Below, piece after piece: positions 37,026-43,642 of a stretch of 64,000 nucleotides of DNA (within the stretch, counting starts at the first letter, position 1; the number at the start of each line of letters is the position of its first letter). The DNA comes from Pseudomonas tructae (GTDB lineage: Bacteria; Pseudomonadota; Gammaproteobacteria; Pseudomonadales; Pseudomonadaceae): positions 496,001-560,000 of the forward strand of contig NZ_CP035952.1 of NCBI RefSeq assembly GCF_004214895.1, given 5' to 3'. Made by a program: the position numbers and the translations under genes. The notes under the pieces are model-generated. The model saw only the letters and a list, made by a program, of their open reading frames with translations. It was not told the DNA's origin and made no database searches.

Positions 37026-37427
37026 ATGGCCTTCTCGACCCAGGACAGTGACGAAGTACTCAGTGAGATCAACGTAACGCCGCTGGTGGATGTGATGCTG
37101 GTGCTGCTGGTGGTGTTCATCGTCACCGCGCCGCTCTTGACCAATGCCATCCCGATCAACCTGCCCAAGACCGAGGCCGTGGCCCCGGTGGAGCAGAAAG
37201 ACCCGCTGGTTGTCAGCATCGACGGTGGCGGCAAGCTGTTTATCAACAAGGATGAGATCCAGCCTGATTTGCTGGAAACCAACCTGCAGGCGGCCAAGGC
37301 CAAGGACCCGGAACTGCGCGTCCAACTTCAGGCGGACGATGGCGTGAATTATGGGGAAGTGGCGCGGGCCATGGCCTCGATCGAACGTGCGGGTATTACC
37401 AAGTTGTCGGTGATTACCGCTCGCTGA
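37026..37427 (+). CDS. exbD: ExbD, TonB-system biopolymer transport protein
   Basis: A 133-residue protein with one membrane helix (about 18-38, INVTPLVDVMLVLLVVFIVTAPLL). It contains the essential Asp of the LVDVMLVLL motif, which carries protons. A periplasmic domain of about 95 residues follows. GAAGGAGG precedes the ATG, within the end of exbB. Confidence 0.95.
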   Translation: MAFSTQDSDEVLSEINVTPLVDVMLVLLVVFIVTAPLLTNAIPINLPKTEAVAPVEQKDPLVVSIDGGGKLFINKDEIQPDLLETNLQAAKAKDPELRVQLQADDGVNYGEVARAMASIERAGITKLSVITAR

Positions 37428-37452
37428 GCAACAACGCTCAGGCAATGCTTCA

Positions 37453-37488
37453 GGGACCGTCCTTCGGCAGGGGGCGGTCCCTTTTTTT
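37453..37488 (+). terminator. Rho-independent terminator of tonB-exbB-exbD
   Basis: GGGACCG (37453-37459) pairs with CGGTCCC (37475-37481) and is followed by seven T, 26 bp after the exbD stop. Confidence 0.88.
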
Positions 37489-37493
37489 GCTCG

Positions 37494-37518
37494 GTAGGAG
37501 CGGGCTTGCCCCGCGATG
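37494..37518. repeat. REP-like palindromic repeat
   Basis: A single GTAGGAGCGGGCTTGCCCCG(CGATG) copy just after the exbD terminator. Confidence 0.82.
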
Positions 37519-37632
37519 AGGTCAAGCCGTCTTGTTATTTGGTTATTAATAAATAGCTTCTTATTCCTTTACGAATATAACCATCTCCCTATACTTGACC
37601 TCATGCACGCAAACGCAGCAGGAGGCGTCCCC

Positions 37633-38214
37633 ATGCGCAACGAGTCGATCCGTTACCTGATTGTGCCGGGCTGGCAAGGTTCGCCAGATGATCATTGGCA
37701 AACCCATTGGCAGCAGGTGCTGCCCAACAGCGCCCGGGTCGAACAGGCCGACTGGTTGACTCCGCAGCGCCAGGATTGGGTGGCTGCCCTCGAACACGCC
37801 GTGGCCGCCGATGAATCGCCCGTGATCCTGATCGCTCACAGCCTGGGTTGCATCACCGTTGCCCATTGGGCGGCGCAAGCCAGCGCGACTCTGCTGCGCC
37901 GGGTTCGTGGCGCTTTGCTGGTGGCGCCGGCGGACGTCGAGCGTCCGACTTGTGCTCCGGCGCTGCGTAACTTCGCACCGATTGCGCAACTGCTGTTGCC
38001 CTTTCCAAGCCAGGTGGTCAGTTCCGACAACGACCCGGCCGTGAGTGCGCCTCGGGCCATGCAACTGGCCCGTGCCTGGGGCGCTGAGGTGGGCTTTCTC
38101 GCCGGTGCCGGGCACATTAACGTCAAGTCCGGGCACCGTCGCTGGGAACAGGGTTTTGCCTACCTGTATCGCCTGCAGAACCGCCTGGAGCAGCACGCCC
38201 TACGCCGCGCCTGA
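37633..38214 (+). CDS. RBBP9/YdeN-family alpha/beta hydrolase
   Basis: A 193-residue serine hydrolase of the RBBP9/YdeN family. YLIVPGWQGSPDDHWQTHW gives the N-terminal strand and oxyanion region. Ser70 lies in the nucleophile elbow LIAHSLGC, Asp in SSDNDPAVS and His in GAGHINVKSG. The substrate is unknown. AGGAGG precedes the ATG. The 5' region (about 37530-37590) is AT-rich with GGTTATTAATAAATAGCTTCTTA, similar to the sequence before oscA, so it may share sulfur-starvation control. Confidence 0.88.
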   Translation: MRNESIRYLIVPGWQGSPDDHWQTHWQQVLPNSARVEQADWLTPQRQDWVAALEHAVAADESPVILIAHSLGCITVAHWAAQASATLLRRVRGALLVAPADVERPTCAPALRNFAPIAQLLLPFPSQVVSSDNDPAVSAPRAMQLARAWGAEVGFLAGAGHINVKSGHRRWEQGFAYLYRLQNRLEQHALRRA

Positions 38215-38283
38215 GGTTCAGGCGCTGACCCTTTGCCTTGATTCGAACGCCCGGGTGTAAAGCGCTCAGGGCGGGAGTTTGCC

Positions 38284-39225
38284 ATGAGTAATCACGACAC
38301 CTTCGGCCAACCGTTGCTGACCTTTCCCGAACTGGACAAGAGCCCGCTGAGTATCCGCGCCAAGGCGCTGGTATTTGTCGACCCGCGCTCGCGACAACTG
38401 CGCGAGGAACTGGAGCTGCTCGCGCCCTTGGCCCTGCCGGTGTTGATCCGCGGCGAGACCGGCACCGGCAAGGAACTGCTGGCAAGGCAGATTCACCGTG
38501 CCAGTGACCGTGGCGGGTTGTTTGTTTCGGTCAACTGCGCGGCAATCAGCCCGACCTATGCCGACGCCGAGCTGTTCGGCTACAGCGCCGGCGCCCACAG
38601 CGGTGCCGCCAGTAGCCGGGCCGGCTGGTTCGGTTCGGCCAATGGCGGCACCCTGTACCTGGATGAAATCGCCGACTTGCCGCTGCCAATCCAGACCAAG
38701 CTGCTTTCGGCCCTGGAGAACCGTGAAGTCACCCGTGTCGGTGCCCAGCAACCGAATCCGGTGGATGTGCGTCTGGTTGCCGCGTCGAGCATTGATCTTG
38801 CCGAAGCGGTCAGTGCCGGCAAGTTCCATGACCGCCTCTATCACTACCTGCGCGAAGGCCAGCTGGAGCTGCCTGCCTTGCGCGAACGGGTTGGCGATAT
38901 CCTGCCGCTGGCCGAGTATTTTGTCGGTATCTACAGCCCGCGCCTGAACCTGCCGGTGCCATTGATCAGCGAGGCGGCGCAGCGGGTGTTGGAATTGCAT
39001 GGCTGGCCGGGCAACACGCGCGAGCTTGAGAACGTCATTCACTTCGCCCTGCTGGTCAGCAGTGGTGACGAAATTCTCCCTCAGCATCTGAGCCTGCCAA
39101 CCCCGTTGAAGGCTCTGGCTGGCCAGCTGGAGCAGTTGTTGAGCCTTGGCGAACCAGATGAGCGCAGCGCGTTGCAACAACTGCTGGAAAAGACCATGTT
39201 GCGCCTGGCGCAACCACACGCCTGA
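38284..39225 (+). CDS. Minimal sigma-54 AAA+ ATPase without regulatory or HTH domain
   Basis: A 313-residue protein that is essentially one AAA+ domain of bacterial enhancer-binding proteins. Walker A is GETGTGKE (57-64), Walker B GGTLYLDE (121-128), arginine region LRERVGDI (200-206) and sensor GWPGNTRELEN (240-250). The sigma-54-contacting GAFTGA loop reads GAHSGA (103-108), and FREDLYYRL is replaced by FHDRLYHYL. There is no N-terminal sensor domain, and after about residue 275 no Fis-type HTH is visible. It may act with a partner or directly from solution. The SfnR sulfur regulators of pseudomonads also lack an N-terminal domain, so a sulfur role is possible. Confidence 0.8.
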   Translation: MSNHDTFGQPLLTFPELDKSPLSIRAKALVFVDPRSRQLREELELLAPLALPVLIRGETGTGKELLARQIHRASDRGGLFVSVNCAAISPTYADAELFGYSAGAHSGAASSRAGWFGSANGGTLYLDEIADLPLPIQTKLLSALENREVTRVGAQQPNPVDVRLVAASSIDLAEAVSAGKFHDRLYHYLREGQLELPALRERVGDILPLAEYFVGIYSPRLNLPVPLISEAAQRVLELHGWPGNTRELENVIHFALLVSSGDEILPQHLSLPTPLKALAGQLEQLLSLGEPDERSALQQLLEKTMLRLAQPHA

Positions 39226-39401
39226 GCCAATGCGCAGGGCGCATGGATGCGTCCGTTCAAAATGGCATAAGCAGCAAAATAAAAGATATTGTTCTGGTAT
39301 AAAAAATCTAGGTATTGTCCGCTTCAAGCCAGCTAGCAAAGTGCTGGCAACCCCCACCTTCGCCGTCGCCCGATGGCCGTGTATTCGAATAAGGACTGCG
39401 C

Positions 39402-40187
39402 ATGAAAAAGGCTCTGTTGTTGACTGCTCTGGCGGCCGCTCTGTCGGTTGCAGGTTTGGCCCAGGCGGGCGAGAAACTGGTGGTTGCCGCTACTCCGGTA
39501 CCGCACGCGGAAATCCTCGAGCTGATCAAGCCAACCCTGGCCAAGCAAGGTGTGGACCTGGAGATCAAGGTATTCACCGACTACGTGCAGCCTAACGTGC
39601 AGGTTGACCAGAAGCGCCTGGACGCCAACTACTTCCAGACCCTGCCGTACCTGAAGAACTTCAACGAAGGCAAAGGCACCCACCTGGAAACCGTGATCGG
39701 CGTGCACGTTGAACCTTTTGGCGGTTACTCGAAGAAGGTCAAGAGCCTGAGTGAACTGAAGGAAGGCGCGACCGTTGCCATTCCTAACGAAGGCAGCAAC
39801 AGCGGTCGTGCCCTGTTGCTGCTGCAGAAGGCTGGCCTGATCACCCTGAAGGACCCGAAGAACGCCCTGGCGACCCCAAAAGACATCGCCGAGAACCCGA
39901 AAAAGCTGAAATTCCGCGAGCTTGAATCGGCCATGCTGCCGCGTGTGCTGGATCAGGTCGACCTGGACCTGATCAACACCAACTACGCCCTGGAAGCCGG
40001 TCTGAATCCAGCCAAGGACGCCCTGGTGATCGAAGGCGCCGATTCGCCATACGTGAACTTCCTGGTGGCCCGTCCGGACAACAAGGACAGCGACGCCATC
40101 CAGAAGCTGGCCAAAGCCCTGACCAGCCCTGAGGTGAAGACCTTCATCGAGAAGAAGTACAGCGGCGCGGTACTGCCGGCGTTCTGA
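39402..40187 (+). CDS. MetQ/NlpA-family ABC substrate-binding protein
   Basis: A 261-residue periplasmic binding protein of the NlpA/MetQ family: LVVAATPVPHAEIL, VFTDYVQPNVQVDQKRLDANYFQ, VAIPNEGSNSGRALLLLQKAGLI and ESAMLPRVLDQVDLDLINTNYALEAGL. The signal peptide ends LAQAGEK without a lipobox Cys, so it is soluble and periplasmic. Relatives bind D/L-methionine. No metN or metI is adjacent, so it either serves a distant permease or is an orphan. The AT-rich upstream region (39265-39320) resembles that of other units here. AAGGA precedes the ATG. Confidence 0.88.
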   Translation: MKKALLLTALAAALSVAGLAQAGEKLVVAATPVPHAEILELIKPTLAKQGVDLEIKVFTDYVQPNVQVDQKRLDANYFQTLPYLKNFNEGKGTHLETVIGVHVEPFGGYSKKVKSLSELKEGATVAIPNEGSNSGRALLLLQKAGLITLKDPKNALATPKDIAENPKKLKFRELESAMLPRVLDQVDLDLINTNYALEAGLNPAKDALVIEGADSPYVNFLVARPDNKDSDAIQKLAKALTSPEVKTFIEKKYSGAVLPAF

Positions 40188-40196
40188 TTCACCCCA

Positions 40197-40265
40197 GTGG
40201 GAGCGGGCTTGCCCCGCGATGCGATCTGCCAGTCATATCGCATCGCGGGGCAAGCCTGCTCCCAC
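40197..40265. repeat. Paired inverted REP elements (extended hairpin)
   Basis: Two opposite REP copies with 29-nt arms (40197-40225 and 40237-40265) and one mismatch. They lie after the metQ-like gene and before the oppositely oriented small ORF. Confidence 0.88.
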
Positions 40266-40272
40266 AGTGCAT

Positions 40273-40356
40273 TTAATTTCCTGCTTTGACTGCGCGGCGC
40301 AATGCCGTCAGCCACTTGATCAATTCGTTTGCATCGAGGGTCGGAGCGCTATTCAT
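40273..40356 (-). CDS. Candidate 27-residue small protein
   Basis: This short ORF encodes MNSAPTLDANELIKWLTALR plus RAVKAGN. AAGGAAG lies 7 nt before the ATG, a very good ribosome site, and the REP pair lies just past the stop as a natural 3' boundary. The composition suggests an amphipathic helix (ANELIKWLTALRRAVKA). It is divergent from the amino-acid ABC operon across a 272-bp AT-rich region. No family is recognised. Support is the ribosome site, a complete frame in an otherwise empty gap and the flanking signals. Confidence 0.5.
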   Translation of the reverse strand: MNSAPTLDANELIKWLTALRRAVKAGN

Positions 40357-40475
40357 CTTTTGTCTTCCTTGTTGGTGTGATGGGTCGACAGCGCTTGGAT
40401 AGCATTTGCAGCGAAAAGGTCCCGCCACCGCCAAGGATTTCGCAGGTTAGCTGTTTGGGTGATATCAATATGCAA

Positions 40476-40509
40476 TAAAGGTATTTAAATAAATATTTTT
40501 ATACCTTTA
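40476..40509. promoter_or_regulatory. AT-rich inverted repeat before the amino-acid ABC operon
   Basis: TAAAGGTAT (40476-40484) and ATACCTTTA (40501-40509) are perfect 9-bp arms around a 16-bp spacer of only A and T. It lies between the divergent small ORF and the permease gene, and is a candidate activator or repressor site. The rest of 40357-40628 shows no gene. Confidence 0.5.
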
Positions 40510-40628
40510 GAGTCTACTCATTGTGCTCACCCGCACTGACAACCCCTGTGTAGAGCCGCCCGTTTACCCTCGGGCCGGTCCGAGATCCTGCCCATGCCCC
40601 ATTGCCATCGTCTGCCGAGGCTCACTCC

Positions 40629-41294
40629 ATGAGCTTCGACTTCGCCTTTATCCTTAGCACATTGCCAGCCTTTCTCAAGGCGGTGGGCGTCACCTTGCAA
40701 GTGGGCCTTATCGCTATCGCTACTTCGCTGCTGGTGGCGCTGGTCAATGCCGCGATCCTGGTTTACCGCACGCCGTACCTGCAACGCCTGGTAAAGCTCT
40801 ACGTGGAGCTTGCGCGCAATACGCCGTTGCTGATCCAGTTGTTCTTCGTCTACTTCGCCTTGCCGGAGCTGGGCCTGAAGATTTCCGGCTTTGCTGCGGC
40901 GATCATCACCATGACCTTTCTGGGCGGTGCCTACCTCACCGAGGTGCTGCGCGCCGGTGTCGAGGCGGTGCCTGTGGCGCAACTGGAATCGGGGCGCTCG
41001 ATCGGCCTGTCAGAAGGTCAGCTGCTGCGCCACGTGATCCTGCCCCAGGCCGGGATTCTCAGCCTGCCGGCGTTGTTCGCCAACTTCATCTTTCTGCTCA
41101 AGGAAACCACCGTGGTGTCGGCGGTGGCGGTGCCGGAGATTCTCTACACCACCAAGAGCTACATTGCCCTGTACTACAAGACCTATGAAATGCTCGCGGT
41201 GCTGACGCTGATCTGCGTGCTGCTGTTCTTGCCCTTGTCGCTGCTGCTCAGCCGCCTGGAACGGAGGCTGCAACATGGCCAGTTCGGGTCTTGA
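40629..41294 (+). CDS. Polar amino-acid ABC transporter permease (subunit 1)
   Basis: A 221-residue His/Glu/Gln/Arg/opine-type permease with about five membrane helices. It has the family region LYVELARNTPLLIQLFFVYFALP and the EAA loop (VAQLESGRSIGLSEGQLLRHVILPQA). It overlaps the second permease gene by 20 bp. Together with the following three genes it forms a complete uptake system for a polar amino acid; the sulfur context suggests cystine or a related compound, which is inference. Confidence 0.92.
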   Translation: MSFDFAFILSTLPAFLKAVGVTLQVGLIAIATSLLVALVNAAILVYRTPYLQRLVKLYVELARNTPLLIQLFFVYFALPELGLKISGFAAAIITMTFLGGAYLTEVLRAGVEAVPVAQLESGRSIGLSEGQLLRHVILPQAGILSLPALFANFIFLLKETTVVSAVAVPEILYTTKSYIALYYKTYEMLAVLTLICVLLFLPLSLLLSRLERRLQHGQFGS

Positions 41295-41934
41295 GCTGTT
41301 GCTGGTGTCCTTGCCGCAGTTGGGCAAGGGCGCGGCGCAGACACTGGCAATCTCGGCGCTGAGCATCGTTTTCGCCACCCTGGGCGGCGTGCTCTATGGC
41401 GTGCTGGCGACCCTGGGTAAACGTAGCGTGAATGTACTGCTGCGCATTTACCTGGAGTTGTTCCGGGCGATCCCGGTGCTGGTGTGGCTGTACCTGCTGT
41501 TTTTCGGATTGCCGATTTTCTTTGCCTTGAGTATTCCAAGCTTCTGGTGCGCGGTGCTGGTGCTGTCGTTGTGGGGTGCCAGCGAAGTGGGTGAGGTGGT
41601 GCGTGGTGCACTGCAGTCGCTGCCACGCGGGCAGCGCGAAGCCGGGCTGTCGATCGGCCTGTCGGGTGCGCAGTTGTACGGCTACGTCCTGCTGCCCCAG
41701 GCGCTCAAGCGCATGACACCGCCGACCATCAACATCTACACGCGCATCATCAAGACCAGCTCCCTGGCGGTGCTGATCGGCGTGGTCGATGTGATCAAGG
41801 TCGGCCAGCAGATCATCGAGCGCACCTACGAGTCGGTGCTGATCTACGGCGCACTGTTCCTGTTTTTCTTCTTCATCTGCTACCCGCTGTCAGCCGCCTC
41901 GCGCGCGCTGGAGCGTCGCTGGACACACGCATGA
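41275..41934 (+). CDS. Polar amino-acid ABC transporter permease (subunit 2)
   Basis: A 219-residue partner permease with the same fold: IYLELFRAIPVLVWLYLLFFGLP and an EAA loop (RGQREAGLSIGLSGAQLYGYVLLPQALKRMTPP). The ATG lies inside the end of the first permease gene, and its stop overlaps the ATPase start by 4 bp, indicating translational coupling. Confidence 0.92.
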   Translation: MASSGLELLLVSLPQLGKGAAQTLAISALSIVFATLGGVLYGVLATLGKRSVNVLLRIYLELFRAIPVLVWLYLLFFGLPIFFALSIPSFWCAVLVLSLWGASEVGEVVRGALQSLPRGQREAGLSIGLSGAQLYGYVLLPQALKRMTPPTINIYTRIIKTSSLAVLIGVVDVIKVGQQIIERTYESVLIYGALFLFFFFICYPLSAASRALERRWTHA

Positions 41935-42704
41935 GCGCACTGATCGAGTTCAAGGGCTTCAACAAATTCTTCGGCGAGCAGCAGGTGCTCGACCACGTCG
42001 ACCTGCAGGTAAGCAGCGGTGAAGTGGTGGTGATCCTCGGCCCCAGCGGCTGCGGCAAAAGCACCTTGCTGCGCTGCCTCAACGGCCTGGAAACCGCCCA
42101 CAGCGGCAGCCTGCGCCTGGCCGGTCAGGAGCTGCTGATGCCTGGTACCGACTGGCGCCAGGTGCGCCAGCAGGTCGGCATGGTGTTCCAGAGTTATCAC
42201 CTGTTCGGCCACATGAGTGTGCTCGACAACCTGCTGCTCGGCCCGCTCAAGGTGCAAAAACGCGAGCGCCGCGAAGCCCAGGCTCAGGCCGAAGCCTTGC
42301 TGGCCCGAGTCGGCCTGCTGGACAAGCGTGACGCTTTCCCGCGCCAGCTTTCCGGTGGCCAGCAGCAACGCATCGCCATCGTCCGTTCGCTGTGCATGAA
42401 CCCGCAAGTGATGCTGTTCGATGAAGTCACTGCGGCGCTCGACCCGGAAATGGTCAAGGAAGTGCTGCAAGTGATCCAGGGCCTCGCCGAAGGCGGCATG
42501 ACCCTGCTCATCGTTACCCATGAAATGGCCTTCGCCCGTGCGGTGGCCGATCGCATCGTGTTCATGGAGGCCGGCAGGATCCTTGAACAGCGCGACCCCG
42601 AGAGCTTCTTTACGAACCCGCAGAGCGCACGCGCGCAGCAGTTTCTGGAGAAATTCAGCTTCGTTGAAAGCCTGCCTAAAACCCCCGCAAAGGAACTGTC
42701 ATGA
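41931..42704 (+). CDS. Polar amino-acid ABC transporter ATPase
   Basis: A 257-residue ATPase: Walker A GPSGCGKSTLLRC, Q-loop MVFQSYHLFGHMSV, signature LSGGQQQRIAIVRSL, Walker B VMLFDEVTAALDPEMV and H-loop IVTHEMAFARAV. This is the GlnQ/HisP/TcyN group. ATGA overlaps occur on both sides, so all four transport genes form one operon. The signature spacing and the ALDPE motif are canonical. Confidence 0.95.
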   Translation: MSALIEFKGFNKFFGEQQVLDHVDLQVSSGEVVVILGPSGCGKSTLLRCLNGLETAHSGSLRLAGQELLMPGTDWRQVRQQVGMVFQSYHLFGHMSVLDNLLLGPLKVQKRERREAQAQAEALLARVGLLDKRDAFPRQLSGGQQQRIAIVRSLCMNPQVMLFDEVTAALDPEMVKEVLQVIQGLAEGGMTLLIVTHEMAFARAVADRIVFMEAGRILEQRDPESFFTNPQSARAQQFLEKFSFVESLPKTPAKELS

Positions 42705-43579
42705 AAACTGCCAAGACGTCGAAACTGCTGTTGTCCCTCCTCGGGCTGGCCCTGCTGGCCGGCTGCAACAAGGCTGAAGAGCCGGGCAAGCCAGCCGCCG
42801 GTGGCGTTGCACCGGCTACCAGCTACCTGGAAACCATCAAGGCCCGCGACAAACTGATTGTCGGCGTGTTCACCGACAAGCCGCCGTTCGGTTTTGTCGA
42901 CGAGGCCGGGCGCTATGTCGGCTTTGATACCGACATCGGCCGCCAGCTTGCCAAGGGCTTGCTGGGCGATGAGAACAAGGTGGAGTTCGTTGCAGTCGAG
43001 CCGGCCAGCCGTATCCCGTTCCTGCAGAGCGACAAGGTCGACCTGATCCTGGCCAACATGACCGTGACCCCGGAGCGCAAAGAGGCGGTGGAGTTCACCA
43101 ACCCCAACCTGCGGGTTGCCGTGCAGGCCCTGGTGCCCGAAGGCAGCAGCGTGAAAAAACTCGATGACCTGGCCGACAAGACCACCATCGTGACCACGGG
43201 TACCACCGCCGATATCTGGCTGACCAAGAACCACCCGGACTGGAAGCTGCTCAAGTTCGAAAAGAACACCGAGTCGCTGCAGGCTTTGGCCAGCGGTCGT
43301 GGGGATGCCTATGCCCAGGACAACCTGATCCTGTTCAGCTGGTCGAAGCAGAACCCGGGCTACCGCGTGCTGGATGAAAAACTGGGCGAGGAAGCGCCGA
43401 TTGCACCAGCGGTGAAGAAGGGCAACATCGAGCTGCGCGATTGGGTTAACGCTGAGCTTGCGCGCCTGGGCGAGCAGAAGTACCTGCTCAAACTGTATGA
43501 CCAGTATGTGCGCAAGGAACTGAGCGATGACACCAAGCCTGAGAGCGTGATTGTCGAAGGCGGTAAGTGGCAGGGCTGA
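42701..43579 (+). CDS. Polar amino-acid ABC transporter substrate-binding lipoprotein
   Basis: A 292-residue binding protein with a lipoprotein signal (LALLAGCNKAEE, Cys about residue 24), a short Ala/Gly/Pro linker and a SBP_bac_3 domain: LIVGVFTDKPPFGFVDEAGRYVGFDTDIG, VDLILANMTVTPERKEAVEFTNP and LASGRGDAYAQDNLIL. It resembles PEB1/FliY-type proteins for acidic or sulfur amino acids. It is the last gene of the transport operon and is followed by a REP pair. Confidence 0.92.
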   Translation: MKTAKTSKLLLSLLGLALLAGCNKAEEPGKPAAGGVAPATSYLETIKARDKLIVGVFTDKPPFGFVDEAGRYVGFDTDIGRQLAKGLLGDENKVEFVAVEPASRIPFLQSDKVDLILANMTVTPERKEAVEFTNPNLRVAVQALVPEGSSVKKLDDLADKTTIVTTGTTADIWLTKNHPDWKLLKFEKNTESLQALASGRGDAYAQDNLILFSWSKQNPGYRVLDEKLGEEAPIAPAVKKGNIELRDWVNAELARLGEQKYLLKLYDQYVRKELSDDTKPESVIVEGGKWQG

Positions 43580-43583
43580 TTTA

Positions 43584-43637
43584 TCGCGGGGCAAGCCCGC
43601 TCCTACCGATCTGGGTAGGAGCGGGCTTGCCCCGCGA
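43584..43637. repeat. Paired inverted REP elements (hairpin)
   Basis: 24-bp perfect arms (43584-43607 and 43614-43637) with a 6-nt loop, between the convergent transporter operon and acylase gene. Confidence 0.9.
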
Positions 43638-43642
43638 AGCTT

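Noticed and set aside
38284..39225. Calling the AAA+ gene sfnR
   Set aside because: SfnR proteins have a C-terminal DNA-binding domain and a standard GAFTGA-like loop; this protein has neither.
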